Source: Siphonodentalium dalli
Lineage: Eukaryota; Mollusca; Scaphopoda; Gadilida; Siphonodentaliidae
Reading direction: 5' to 3'
DNA length: 64,000 nt
Assembly (NCBI GenBank): GCA_032622095.1
Contig: CP136061.1
Location: 262,912,077 to 262,976,076, forward strand
Shown here: positions 39,627 to 53,700 of the stretch, one piece after another
How the letters are laid out: every line of letters starts with the position of its first letter
Numbering within the stretch: the stretch's first letter is position 1
Notes under the pieces: model-generated
Databases searched by the model: none
Told to the model about the DNA's origin: nothing
Seen by the model: the letters and a program-made list of their open reading frames with translations, nothing else
Program-made: the position numbers and the translations under genes

Positions 39627-42600
39627 TTAAGGGACTTTGAGCTCGGAGCGAGTCTTGCGTGGTCTATGTGAAACTTTCCCTTTGACTTTTAGAACTGCAA
39701 ATCTTCTAGTATGGAGCTGATATAGGAATTCTCTGGAGTAAAGTTCTAGCTGGTCGACAGAGTGTTCCTCCCAATCGATGATGTCAGGAATATCTGGATG
39801 GCTAAGATCAAGGATGAGTTGGGTAAAGGTTGCTGAGTTGTCTAGGAGGCCTTGATTTATACTGGGGAGAAGATTGTTGATCTTCTGTTTGAGTCTGGAT
39901 CTTTCCTTCTGGTAGGTGGGACAGGAAGCGATAACATGTTCTCGGTCTTCTGGGCCAAGGTTGCATGTCAGGCAGGTAGGACTGACAGTGTGTTGGTTGA
40001 AAGCTGCTTTATTAGCCTGGAGAGTATAGGTGCCACACAGGAACTTGGCCTTACATCAAATATGCTAGGTCTAACAGAATTGTATAGTCTATGGACAGAG
40101 TTGTAGGCAATTCCTTCAGGGTTGAGTAGCCGTAGAGAGGATTTTGCTGAGATGTCATTTCTCCATTTTCCTATCACTTTAGCAGCGACTGCCTCGTCTA
40201 GTGTATTCCGCCATTCGGTCTTAGTTGGAGGGTGTAGAATGATTGAATAAGCTGAAGGGAGGTTATACTCTGTTAGAAGTCGTCTGATATAGGAGAACCA
40301 GCTATTGTCATTGATGTCTCTCACGGCAAGTTGGCGACAAGCTATATGATGTTCTGTTGAGTCTGGAGACCATGCAATTCGTAGGAACAGGTTGAGCATG
40401 TTCTTGTGAATGATGACAGATAGTGGCGGAATGCCAAGAAGCCCTTTTACTGCAGTCAGGGCAGTTCTTGTTGGGAGATTCTGTAATTGTCGGAGCATTT
40501 TATCCTGGAAGGTGTCTAATTTGCTAAGTTGTATATTTGTAAGCATGATTGATTCCAGACCATAGACGATGCGTGGGACAACGTAGGTTTTCCATAATTT
40601 GGCTTTTACGAGCTGTGTGATTCCAGTTCGACCATGCATTCCGGAGCCCATCAGTGCATAGGCAGTGCGTCGGCCAAGAATGATTTTTCCTTCAATGTTG
40701 GCAGTACTCTTCTGGTTTCTTGTGATACCCAGGTGTTTTGTCAGCAGCGGCTGCGGAATACTCTTTTCAAAGATTTGAAGATCTCGAGTCAGCTTGGCAT
40801 TGTAAATGATGCATGCACTTTTTGCAGCATTAATGTTGTATCGGTTGTTTCGTGAGAAGTTTTCCACAGTATTAAGTTGATGTTGCGCTTCTACTGAGGA
40901 GTGTAACATCAGGGCAATATCATCAGCACAGGTCGTATGGGGAATCTTGATATCGCCGATGGTTGCACATTTAAAGTTTGATTCCAGTTGTAAGAGGAGA
41001 TTATTATTAAACCTTTTATAGTGTGCTGTTGACAGGATTCCTCCTTGGCGTACCCCTTGTGCTATACTGAAAGGGCTGGAGAGCTGGTTTTGCCATTTCA
41101 CTCGAGAAGTCATGCCGGTATAGAGATTCTTCAAAAGGACCCAATCTGAGCCAGTGATCCCGTCCAGGTACAGCTTTCTGAGTAAGATGTTATGGTCTAC
41201 AACGTCAAATGCTTTCTGAGCGTCAAGCGTGATTAGGATTAGTGGTTTGTTGGTAAGTACCGCTTCATTGATGCATTCAGTGACGATTAATGCAGAATTC
41301 AGACATGAAGTACCCTTCGTGAAGCCAGACTGGAGTCGTGATTGGTCTTTCGAGATAACTGTATTGTGCCTAATGTTGAGAATATGTTCCAGGATCTTTA
41401 GTAAGAGAGGTGTGACGGAGATGCCTCTGTAGTTAGTTGGAAGGTGCGGGTCACCTTTCTTGTAAACTGGAGTCAGGATGCCCTCCTTGAGGATAGATGG
41501 GATCGATCTTCTCTGTATTAAGAGGTTGAAGAGGTTTTTAATGTATGTAGTGACTGCGTCAGGGGAGTTTTTTATGTGTTCAGCTGCTATTCCGAAAATG
41601 TCTGCAGCCTTGTTATTGTTAAGATTCCCGATGGCCTGATATACTTCAGTTATGGTGACTGGTGGAGTAGTGATTCCTTGACTATTACAAGTGACAGCTA
41701 TTCTGGAGAGGTCATCATCAACGAGTTTCTTGTGATTTGGAGAAAAATTTGGATCTTCCTGTGGTGTAGCTAGTTTTGAGAAGTATATATTCCAGCCCTG
41801 AGTTGTCTTCTGGGGTGTTATATGTTTGTTCATCAGTTATGAGTTCAAGTATGTGTTCAGATTTGGAGGATCGCTGTTGTTTAATCAGATTGAAGAATAT
41901 CTTTGGTTCATCCTTGGCTTCCATTATCGCTGTTAACTGATCTTGGCGGATTTGCGCGAAATGTTGACGCTGGGTCTTCCTAAGTTGTTTTTTGGCTTGC
42001 TTCATGTGGAGTAGAGTTATATTGTCATCTCCCTGGGGTCTCCCAGCTTGCTTCCATCTGAAGAAGGCGGCTTTGCTAATTTTTACTGCTGTGGTGATTT
42101 CTTCATTCCAGGTTTTCTTTACTGGAACCCTTCTACTTTTGGAGATTGGGAGGCTTGATATAGCTGCGCACTTGAGAACTTCTGTTAAATGGAGAATAGA
42201 TTGTTGTGTTTGAAATTCATTTCCAGCTGAGGGGACTTCCTGATATAAGTTGTCATGTATATATCCATGATATTTGGTTTTGTCTAGTTTTGTCCAGTCT
42301 ATCTTTTTCTTCTGGTGTTCCACGGCATCAGAGAGTGGGAGGGCTATTGATAGAGTAGCCGAGACAGGTACGTGGTCTGAAGTATTTGATGAGGATTTAT
42401 TGTTGACGCTGATGGACTCTATTAGACGATTTCCTTGTTTTGTGGCTAGTAGGTAATCTATTTTTGATGTACTAGTGCCCGAGTCATGGAAGAAAGTTGG
42501 CTTGTCTGGCTGTAGGGTTGAGAGCTTGAAGTTAGCGCAGAAATCTCTAAGTTTGACGTCGTGTTCGTTTCCGGGACGGAGTTGCAAGGAGCCGTTCACG

Positions 42601-43060
42601 TCACCACATAAAAATATAGCATGGGTCGATCTAAATTTTGTCACTATTTCTTCCGCTTGAATTATGGTGGCTGTGTATTCAGATATTGAGTTGCTGGCTC
42701 TGGTCGGGAAGTATGCACATATGATGCAGAGTGGAGGGGAAGTGACCACTTCAAGAGCTGCTATTCTGGAGCTGCCATCCGGGAGTTTCCTCATCTTGAC
42801 ATTCAGGTTGTTGTTGTATATGATAGCGACTCCTCCGTAGCCCCGAGGTACTTGCAATGGTGATATGGGGTCATTTGAGTCAACTGCCTTTGCATGGACT
42901 GAATGGTTTGTGGAGATCTTTGTGAGGATGTCTAGTTGGAAATCAAAGAGCCAATGTTCCTGGATGCACATGATGTCAGTGTCTTTGAGTAGGTTTTGGA
43001 GATAGACAGTGTTACTCTGGACGTTTTTTATGTTGAGAGTAGCTATGATAATCTTCTTCT
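39627..43060 (-). pseudogene. LINE-B ORF2: endonuclease and reverse transcriptase, two frameshifts
   Basis: Endonuclease motifs: IIIATLNIKNVQ (start near 43060, no clear ATG), DIMCIQEHWLF, GYGGVAIIYN, FLCGDVNGS, SKIDYLL and SDHVPVSA. The frame changes near 41830. Reverse transcriptase motifs: NNNKAADIFGI, GDPHLPTNYRGISV, LQSGFTKGTSC, TLDAQKAFDVVDH, GVRQGGILS and CADDIAL, where the usual Tyr/Phe before A-D-D is Cys. A second frame change near 40055 leads to a zinc module (CLTCNLGPEDREHVIASC) and the stop at 39627-39629. The endonuclease and polymerase residues are otherwise present. The copy is unlikely to be active unless the indels are sequencing errors. Confidence 0.75.
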
Positions 43061-43447
43061 CCGCCCCTCTGCGGTTGAGGCCCGGCCGTACTCTAAAAAA
43101 GACTGTGTACTGGTACTGGAATCTGGGCTGGTCATGGATACTGGTACGTCTACTTTTCTACTTTCTGGTGTGTTCAGAGGAGCTGGCACAGGAGAGGTTG
43201 TTCCATTTAATAACTTCTTGGGTGTAGAGTGTTCTCTTGGAATGGGAGCTGCTGGGGGCTGTACGAACTTATTTGATGTTGGATATTCTGTTGTGAATGT
43301 CACTCTTCTGGGTGTCGGGTGATCAGGTCCGTTGGTTGTCTTGTGTGCATCTCTAAATCTCGGAGGTTGCCGGTGCTTATACAAAGTTCCCAATTTGGAA
43401 TCTGGTGCTTTCCTATAGTTAACAGTTGGATGACGTCGATCAAGGGA

Positions 43448-45353
43448 TCAGCTGGTATAGGCATGTACCTTGGGATAAGTAGCATGCGTCTGGTAGTTTG
43501 TTGCCTGACTTTGTGGCGGATAGATAGGGGGTGGCGGTATCTGCCAGAAGTGAGTAGGATGACTGTGGTGGTAGTTATGTCCAGCGAAGTTATGTGATGG
43601 TGGCTGCACTGGCGGCGGTGGGCCCATCGGTACTTGCCAGTTGGTGGTATGCATTCCATTGTTGTTCACTTGAGGTGGTACCATACTGTTGAGTGTGGTT
43701 GGAAAGAGGTCGGCCTTCAAGGCCTGCTGCTCTAGTTTGTTCATTCTTGCCTTTAAGTGCTCGATTTCGAGTTCCCGTACTCGGTATTGTAGGGAGAAAA
43801 TAGCATCTTCTGAGTCAGAATCATTGCAAGGGGTATATCTTTGTTGGTTTTGTCGTTGGGGTGGTGTCGTTTGGCTATTTCCACATACATGTATGTTGGC
43901 AGTCGCCTGCATCCTTAAGATACGGTTTGAGTCCTCCAATTCACTCAGGCGAGTTTCAAGTTTGGAGATGATGGAGTTTGCGAGGTTTAGTTGTTCCAGT
44001 ATTTCCGATGAGGAGGGAGTAATTTTTGCTTTTGGTTTTGGCTTCGTTGTGGGTCGATTTTTCTTCTTGTTTGGAGGAGAAATGCTCTTTTGTATTTGGT
44101 GGATATATATTGTCTCATCAGATGTCTTCAATTTTTGGGTTTGCTGGGTCTCTTGTACTACCGGTATACTGTGTGTGGACAAGATTTCCTCTTCTATAAG
44201 GGGAGTGGAGAGGATGTCAGGAACATCTTCTCTATGTGTAACATCGGCATCATGTGTTGAATAGTTTATAGAAATTTAAGCAGGATTCCCTTGAGTTGTG
44301 TAGGAAGAGTTGTTATGAGATTCATTGGAGGCAGCTGACGATATGTGCGTCTGGTAGAGTGTTAGGTGTCGACAGGTGAGACAGCTATACTTGGGTGATC
44401 CCTCATAAAATTTCGCTAGGTCTTCATCGAGATACTCGCAGGTGTCATGATACCAATGCTGGCAAATATCACATTGGAGACCCTTCTGGTTGTTCTCAAC
44501 CTTCATGTTGCATTGGGAGCATGTTTCACAAATTGAGATGTCGTGATTATCTTCTGGGATCTCTTCAGAGGGAGGTCGGGTAGGAGAATATGGTAGCGAT
44601 GTTAACTTGAGAGGGTCACCGCATATGGAAGTGCTTTTTCCAGGGTCATCAATACTTTCCTTCACGCATCGATCAATGAGTGCAGCTATGTATTTGTCGA
44701 GTTTAGACATTTCCGGATTCTTCTTAATATTTTCAATGAGTTCAGGTAGGATATCGTCATGGAAGATGGGTGTAGACCTGCCATTCACAAGAAGGGAGCA
44801 CTGCGTATGGTACATATTTATGGTGAATTTTATACGTTTTCCGGGTAGGCCGGTGGCTAGTCTGCTTTGGCATTGGATGACGACTTCTGGATTGAAGTTA
44901 TTTTTGTCAAGGGAGTTTCGGATGGATGGAATGATGTTGTGCTTCGCAACCAATTGGGGTTGACTGAAGGTATGTAAGATTTCTTCTTTTATTAGATGAT
45001 AACAACCGGCACTGCATTCAATCTTTAGTTGGGTACCTTTATCTTTGGGAATTATATTGATGAAAGGTTTATTGCATGTTTGTCGGATCTTCTGGATAGT
45101 TTTTTTGTGGGTTGAGTGAGTAGTTCTTCACTATGTAGGGTGGATTTGCATACACATCAGGGTAGGGTGGATTTGCATACCCATCACTGGCATCAGGCCT
45201 CTTCATAGCTTGTCGAGCTGATGAGCGAGTCGACCCGTGGATTGGTGTGGCATTTGACCCTTGGATGGATATGGTGTTGGTCACTGAGGTGGGTCCGTGG
45301 CAAATAGAATCTAGCGAGACTCGCTGCGGGCTCAAAGTGGTATTTGAAATCAT
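43448..45353 (-). pseudogene. LINE-B ORF1: PHD finger and coiled coil, one stop and one frameshift
   Basis: It starts at ATG 45353 (ISNTTLSPQRVSLDSICHG). A frame change near 45085 leads into the long middle part with CNMKVENNQKGLQCDICQHW and YHDTCEYLDED...YSCLTC, a C4HC3 PHD-type finger. TAA at 44276-44278 interrupts, but the same frame goes on with a basic stretch (KKKNRPTTKPKPKAK), a coiled coil (ILEQLNLANSIISKLETRLS) and a Pro/His/Asn-rich tail to 43448. It would package the element's RNA; the PHD finger may target chromatin. A Pro-rich open frame at 43043-43393 next to the C-terminus could be a further frame-shifted portion. Confidence 0.65.
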
Positions 45354-45540
45354 GGTAGGTTGCAGAATTAATAATCTTTGTAAGTTATTGATTGAAAGTT
45401 GTTACTGCTGGATGAATGTTCATAAAAATATAGATACTGACGATAAAATGTTCATTAGATTGGTAAAATTACACAGGAATACCACTGTAATGAGTGGATT
45501 AAAAGTTCATAATATTTGATAAAATTTTAAAATCAATATT

Positions 45541-45819
45541 TTAAAATCAATATGGCCGCCGCAGCTCCTTCGGAGGGCGGGATAAAAAACAAGTTTATAA
45601 AATAGTTTATAAAAACGCTAGAGAGTTCAGGAACTGACAAAAAGAAGGTCTATGCTCGTGATAAAACACTACGATTATATAAAACAGCGTTCACTTAGAT
45701 GACACTAGTAAAACAACACAAAACAACACAAAAACGGTAAAATCTTGGAGCAGCCTTCGAAATCAGTCCGTCCTCATCAGCCTCGATCATTTTGCCTCGG
45801 TTTGGTCTGGGTATCATTT
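45541..45819. other. Spacer between LINE-B and the satellites
   Basis: GGCCGCCGCAGCTCC near 45553 stands out in AT-rich DNA; no gene. Confidence 0.3.
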
Positions 45820-46765
45820 TGCCTTGGCTTGGCGGTTCGGTGGGCGGTCATATAAAAGTCGAAAATTCTAAGTACTCAATGTTAAAAACCGCCAAGCTCG
45901 AGTATATATGTGAAGAACGATAATCATTTTACATGAAAAATAGCTGGGACATGTTTTAGAAACGAGAAATCTCAGGAAATTCAGCTTCATATTTTGATTT
46001 AAAATTCGAGCTTGGCGGTTCGGTGGTCGGTCATCAAACGTCAAAACTTCTTAATATAAAATATTCAAAACCGCTAAGCTCGAGTATATTTGTGACGAAT
46101 GATAATCATTTTACATGTTTTTACATAAAAACTAGTTGGAACGTGTTTTAGAAACGAGAAATCGGCCGAAATTCAGCTTAATATTTGGATTTTTTATTCG
46201 AGCTTGGCGGTTCGGTGGTCGGTCATCTAAAAGTCAAAAATTCTTCGTATATAATGTTCAAAACCGCCAAGCCCGATTATATTTGTGAAGAATGATAATC
46301 ATTTTACACGTTTTTACATCAAAACTAGATGGAACGTGTTTTAGAAACGAGAAATCGGCGAAAATTCAGCTTAATATTTTGATTTTTTATTCGAGCTTGG
46401 CGGTTCGGTGGTCGGTCATCTAAAAGTCAAAAATTCTTTGTATATAATGTTCAAAACCGCCAAGCCCGATTATATTTATGAAGAATGATAATCATTTTAC
46501 ACGTTTTTACATAAAAACTAGTTGGAACGTGTTTTAGAAACGAGAAATCGGCGAAAATTCAGCTTAATATTTTGATTTTTTATTCGAGCTTGGCGGTTCG
46601 GTGGTCGGTCATCTAAAAGTAAAAAATTCTTCGTATATAATGTTCAAAACCGCCAAGCCCGATTATATTTGTGAAGAATGATAATCATTTTACACGTTTT
46701 TACATAAAAACTAGATGGAACGTGTTTTAGAAACGAGAAATCGGCGAAAATTCAGCTTAATATTT
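45820..46765. repeat. ~185-194-bp satellite, about five units
   Basis: GAGCTTGGCGGTTCGGTGGTC recurs near 45830, 46010, 46200, 46393 and 46586. Each unit also has AACCGCCAAGC ~55 bp later, the reverse complement of GCTTGGCGGTT, so every unit contains an 11-bp inverted pair. Another constant block is GATAATCATTTTACACGTTT. Units differ by a few bases, the leftmost most. Confidence 0.9.
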
Positions 46766-46789
46766 GGGAGTGACTAAAATGCAGAATGG

Positions 46790-47760
46790 GACGATGGGAC
46801 GGGACGGTATCGGGACGGTATGGGACGGTATTTGGGACGGCGCGGGACGGTATTGGGACGGTATTAGAAAACCGGCTGTTTATCAATAATACAGCGTGTA
46901 GCGGCATCAAAATGGTTATATATAGTCGGCATTAACATTGCGTACATGGAGCAACAATTTAATAGTCTCATTCGCCAACACAAAGCTCATATTATCGGCT
47001 AAATATAGACACGACGGAAATAGGCGATTACGGTCAAACGCAGAACGAAAATGTAAACACCAAATCACCCCATACATTCATATTTCCCTGTCCCACGGTG
47101 ATATTTTTGCATAAAATGTTAGATTAACATCTTTTCGACATCACTGTAGCATTTTATTGACCATAATCAAGATGAAATTGCAGAACGAAAATGTAAACAA
47201 ACACCAAATCATCCCATGCATTCACATTTCCCCGTCCCGCGGCGATATTTTTACATAAAATGTTAGATTAACATCTTCTCGACATCATTGTAGCATTTTA
47301 ATGACCATAATCAAGATTAAAACATGTTTTTATTCGCTGATGGGACGAAACGGAAGCGGTATTAAAGCGCAGAACAACCGTAGGAAATTGCAGAACGAAA
47401 ATGTAAACAAACACCAAATCACCCCATGCATTCATATTTCCCCGTCCCGCGGAGATATTTTTGCATAAAATGTTAGATTAACATCTTTTCGACATCACTG
47501 TAGCATTTTATTGACCATAATCAAGATGAAAACAATTTTTTTCGTCGATGGGACGGAAGCGAAATTGCAGAACGAAAATGTAAACACCAAATCACGCCAT
47601 GCATTCACATTTCCCCGTCCCGCGGCGATATTTTTACATAAAATGTTAGATTAACATCTTCTCGACATCATTGTAACATTTTATTGACCATAATCAAGAT
47701 GAAAACATGTTTTTTTTCGCTGATGGGACGGAAGCGAAATTGCAGAACGGGATGGGACGA
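46790..47760. repeat. Diverged left edge of the large satellite, with GGGACGG runs
   Basis: GGGACGGGACGG-type runs at 46795-46862 are followed by several copies of only the alpha half-unit (GAAAATGTAAAC... to ...GATGGGACGGAAGCG), spaced ~170-190 bp, with more substitutions than inside the array. Confidence 0.8.
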
Positions 47761-50700
47761 TATTAGATAGGATGGGACGGTATTAGAAAACGCAGAACAG
47801 CTAAGATAGACCCCTAAACTTGCTGTTTAGCAATAATACAGCATGTAGCAGCACCAAAATGGCTCTATATGGTCATCAGTGCAGCATTTTATTGGTGATC
47901 CCATTTTATTGACCATAATCAAGATGAAAACATGTTTTTTTTCGCTGATGGGACGGAAGCGAAATTGCAGAACGAAAATGTAAACAAACACCAAATCACC
48001 CCATACATTCACATTTCCCCGTCCCGCGGCGATATTTTTACATAAAATGTTAGATTAACATCTTCTCGACATCATTGTAACATTTTATTGACCATAATCA
48101 AGATGAAAACATGTTTTTTTTCGCTGATGGGACGGAAGCGAAATTGCAGAACGGGATGGGACGGTATTAGATAGGATGGGACGGTATTAGAAAACGCAGA
48201 ACAGCTAAGATAGACCCCTAAACTTGCTGTTTAGCAATAATACAGCATGTAGCAGCACCAAAATGGCTCTATATGGTCATCAGTGCAGCATTTTATTGGT
48301 GATCCCATTTTATTGACCATAATCAAGATGAAAACATGTTTTTTTTCGCTGATGGGACGGAAGCGAAATTGCAGAACGAAAATGTAAACACCAAATCACC
48401 CCATGCATTCACATTTCCCCGTCCCTCGGCGATATTTTTACATAAAATGTTAGATTAATATCTTCTCGACATCATTGCAACATTTTATTGACCATAATCA
48501 AGATGAAAACATGTTTTTTTTTCGCTGATGGGACGGAAGCGAAATTGCAGAACGGGATGGGACGGTATTAGATAGGATGGGACGGTATTAGAAAACGCAG
48601 AACAGCTAAGATAGACCCCTAAACTTGCTGTTTAGCAATAATACAGCATGTAGCAGCACCAAAATGGCTCTATATGGTCATCGGTGCAGCATTTTATTGG
48701 TGATCCCATTTAATTGACCATATTCAAGATGAAAACATGTTTTTTTTCGCTGATGGGACGGAAGCGAAATTGCAGAACGAAAATGTAAACACCAAATCAC
48801 CCCATGCATTCACATTTCCCCGTCCCGCGGCGATATTTTTACATAAAATGTTAGATTAACATCTTCTCGACATCATTGTAACATTTTATTGACCATAATC
48901 AAGATGAAAACATGTTTTTTTTCGCTGATGGGACGGAAGCGAAATTGCAGAACGGGATGGGACGGTATTAGATAGGATGGGACGGTATTAGAAAACGCAG
49001 AACAGCTAAGATAGACCCCTAAACTTGCTGTTTAGCAATAATACAGCATGTAGCAGCACCAAAATGGCTCTATATGGTCATCGGTGCAGCATTTTATTGG
49101 TGGTCCCATTTTATTGACCATAATCAAGATGAAAACATGTTTTTTTTCGCTGATGGGATGGAAGCGAAATTGCAGAACGAAAATGTAAACAAACACCAAA
49201 TCACCCCATACATTCACATTTCCCCGTCCCGCGGCGATATTTTTACATAAAATGTTAGATTAACATCTTCTCGACATCATTGTAACATTTTATTGACCAT
49301 AATCAAGATGAAAACATGTTTTTTTTCGCTGATGGGACGGAAGCGAAATTGCAGAACGAAAATGTAAACAAACACCAAATCACCCCATACATTCACATTT
49401 CCCCGTCCCGCGGCGATATTTTTACATAAAATGTTAGATTAACATCTTCTCGACATCATTGTAACATTTTATTGACCATAATCAAGATGAAAACATGTTT
49501 TTTTTCGCTGATGGGACGGAAGCGAAATTGCAGAACGGGATGGGACGGTATTAGATAGGATGGGACGGTATTAGAAAACGCAGAACAGCTAAGATAGACC
49601 CCTAAACTTGCTGTTTAGCAATAATACAGCATGTAGCAGCACCAAAATGGCTCTATATGGTCATCAGTGCAGCATTTTATTGGTGATCCCATTTTATTGA
49701 CCATAATCAAGATGAAAACATGTTTTTTTTCGCTGATGCGACGGAAGCGAAATTGCAGAACGAAAATGTAAACACCAAATCACCCCATGCATTCACATTT
49801 CCCCGTCCCTCGGCGATATTTTTACATAAAATGTTAGATTAATATCTTCTCGACATCATTGCAACATTTTATTGACCATAATCAAGATGAAAACATGTTT
49901 TTTTTTCGCTGATGGGACGGAAGCGAAATTGCAGAACGGGATGGGACGGTATTAGATAGGATGGGACGGTATTAGAAAACGCAGAACAGCTAAGATAGAC
50001 CCCTAAACTTGCTGTTTAGCAATAATACAGCATGTAGCAGCACCAAAATGGCTCTATATGGTCATCAGTGCAGCATTTTATTGGTGATCCCATTTTATTG
50101 ACCATAATCAAGATGAAAACATGTTTTTTTTCGCTGATGGGACGGAAGCGAAATTGCAGAACGAAAATGTAAACAAACACCAAATCACCCCATGCATTCA
50201 CATTTCCCCGTCCCGCGGCGATATTTTTACATAAAATGTTAGATTAACATATTCTCGACATCATTGTAACATTTTATTGACCATAATCAAGATGAAAACA
50301 TGTTTTTGTTTCGCTGATGGGACGGAAGCGAAATTGCAGAACGGGATGGGACGGTATTAGATAGGATGGGACGGTATTAGAAAACGCAGAACAGCTAAGA
50401 TAGACCCCTAAACTTGCTGTTTAGCAATAATACAGCATGTAGCAGCACCAAAATGGCTCTATATGGTCATCAGTGCAGCATTTTATTGGTGGTCCCATTT
50501 TATTGACCATAATCAAGATGAAAACATGTTTTTTTTCGCTGATGGGACGGAAGCGAAATTGCAGAACGAAAATGTAAACAAACACCAAATCACCCCATGC
50601 ATTCACATTTCCCCGTCTCGCGGCGATATTTTTACATAAAATGTTAGATTAACATCTTCTCGACATCATTGTAACATTTTATTGACCATAATCAAGATGA

Positions 50701-53700
50701 AAACATGTTTTTTTTCGCTGATGGGACGGAAGCGAAATTGCAGAACGGGATGGGACGGTATTAGATAGGATGGGACGGTATTAGAAAACGCAGAACAGCT
50801 AAGATAGACCCCTAAACTTTCTGTTTAGCAATAATACAGCATGTAGCAGCACCAAAATGGCTCTATATGGTCATCAGTGCAGCATTTTATTGGTGATCCC
50901 ATTTTATTGACCATAATCAAGATGAAAACATGTTTTTTTTCGCTGATGGGACGGAAGCGAAATTGCAGAACGAAAATGTAAACACCAAATCACCCCATGC
51001 ATTCACATTTCCCCGTCCCGCGGCGATATTTTTACATAAAATGTTAGATTAATATCTTCTCGACATCATTGCAACATTTTATTGACCATAATCAAGATGA
51101 AAACATGTTTTTTTTCGCTGATGGGACGGAAGCGAAATTGCAGAACGGGATGGGACGGTATTAGATAGGATGGGACGGTATTAGAAAACGCAGAACAGCT
51201 AAGATAGACCCCTAAACTTGCTGTTTAGCAATAATACAGCATGTAGCAGCACCAAAATGGCTCTATATGGTCATCAGTGCAGCATTTTATTGGTGATCCC
51301 ATTTTATTGACCATAATCAAGATGAAAACATGTTTTTTTTCGCTGATGGGACGGAAGCGAAATTGCAGAACGAAAATGTAAACACCAAATCACCCCATGC
51401 ATTCACATTTCCCCGTCCCGCGGCGATATTTTTACATAAAATGTTAGATTAACATCTTCTCGACATCATTGTAACATTTTATTGACCATAATCAAGATGA
51501 AAACATGTTTTTTTTCGCTGATGGGACGGAAGCGAAATTGCAGAACGGGATGGGACGGTATTAGATAGGATGGGACGGTATTAGAAAACGCAGAACAGCT
51601 AAGATAGACCCCTAAACTTGCTGTTTAGCAATAATACAGCATGTAGCAGCACCAAAATGGCTCTATATGGTCATCAGTGCAGCATTTTATTGGTGATCCC
51701 ATTTTATTGACCATAATCAAGATGAAAACATGTTTTTTTTCGCTGATGGGACGGAAGCGAAATTGCAGAACGAAAATGTAAACACCAAATCACCCCATGC
51801 ATTCACATTTCTCCGTCCCGCGGCGATATTTTTACATAAAATGTTAGATTAACATCTTCTCGACATCATTGTAACATTTTATTGACCATAATCAAGATGA
51901 AAACATGTTTTTTTTCGCTGATGGTACGGAAGCGAAATTGCAGAACGGGATGGGACGGTATTAGATAGGATGGGACGGTATTAGAAAACGCAGAACAGCT
52001 AAGATAGACCCCTAAACTTGCTGTTTAGCAATAATACAGCATGTAGCAGCACCAAAATGGCTCTATATGGTCATCAGTGCAGCATTTTATTGGTGATTCC
52101 ATTTTATTGACCATAATCAAGATGAAAACATGTTTTTTTTCGCTGATGGGACGGAAGCGAAATTGCAGAACGAAAATGTAAACACCAAATCACCCCATGC
52201 ATTCACATTTCCCCGTCCCGCGGCGATATTTTTACATAAAATGTTAGATTAACATCTTCTCGACATCATTGCAACATTTTATTGACCATAATCAAGATGA
52301 AAACATGTTTTTTTTCGCTGATGGGACGGAAGCGAAATTGCAGAACGGGATGGGACGGTATTAGATAGGATGGGACGGTATTAGAAAACGCAGAACAGCT
52401 AAGATAGACCCCTAAACTTGCTGTTTAGCAATAATACAGCATGTAGCAGCACCAAAATGGCTCTATATGGTCATCAGTGCAGCATTTTATTGGTGATCCC
52501 ATTTTATTGACCATAATCAAGATGAAAACATGTTTTTTTTCGCTGATGGGACGGAAGCGAAATTGCAGAACGAAAATGTAAACACCAAATCACCCCATGC
52601 ATTCACATTTCCCCGTCCCTCGGCGATATTTTTACATAAAATGTTAGATTAATATCTTCTCGACATCATTGTAACATTTTATTGACCATAATCAAGATGA
52701 AAACATGTTTTTTTTCGCTGATGGGACGGAAGCGAAATTGCAGAACGGGATGGGACGGTATTAGATAGGATGGGACGGTATTAGAAAACGCAGAACAGCT
52801 AAGATAGACCCCTAAACTTGCTGTTTAGCAATAATACAGCATGTAGCAGCACCAAAATGGCTCTATATGGTCATCAGTGCAGCATTTTATTGGTGATCCC
52901 ATTTTATTGACCATAATCAAGATGAAAACATGTTTTTTTTCGCTGATGGGACGGAAGCGAAATTGCAGAACGAAAATGTAAACAAACACCAAATCACCCC
53001 ATGCATTCACATTTCCCCGTCCCGCGGCGATATTTTTACATAAAATGTTAGATTAACATATTCTCGACATCATTGTAACATTTTATTGACCATAATCAAG
53101 ATGAAAACATGTTTTTGTTTCGCTGATGGGACGGAAGCGAAATTGCAGAACGGGATGGGACGGTATTAGATAGGATGGGACGGTATTAGAAAACGCAGAA
53201 CAGCTAAGATAGACCCCTAAACTTGCTGTTTAGCAATAATACAGCATGTAGCAGCACCAAAATGGCTCTATATGGTCATCAGTGCAGCATTTTATTGGTG
53301 GTCCCATTTTATTGACCATAATCAAGATGAAAACATGTTTTTTTTCGCTGATGGGACGGAAGCGAAATTGCAGAACGAAAATGTAAACAAACACCAAATC
53401 ACCCCATGCATTCACATTTCCCCGTCTCGCGGCGATATTTTTACATAAAATGTTAGATTAACATCTTCTCGACATCATTGTAACATTTTATTGACCATAA
53501 TCAAGATGAAAACATGTTTTTTTTCGCTGATGGGACGGAAGCGAAATTGCAGAACGGGATGGGACGGTATTAGATAGGATGGGACGGTATTAGAAAACGC
53601 AGAACAGCTAAGATAGACCCCTAAACTTTCTGTTTAGCAATAATACAGCATGTAGCAGCACCAAAATGGCTCTATATGGTCATCAGTGCAGCATTTTATT

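Larger units (their letters stand above)
39541..45540 (-). mobile_element. LINE-B: non-LTR retrotransposon, about 6 kb, near full length but damaged
   Basis: Reading leftwards: ORF1 with a PHD finger and coiled coil, ORF2 with endonuclease, reverse transcriptase and a C-terminal zinc module, then a short 3' UTR ending at the TTCAATTCAATTC repeat (39543-39556), the same pentamer as in LINE-A. At least four coding breaks. The 5' end is uncertain (about 45.4-45.55 kb). PHD-bearing ORF1 is found in the CR1/L2-type group. Confidence 0.75.
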
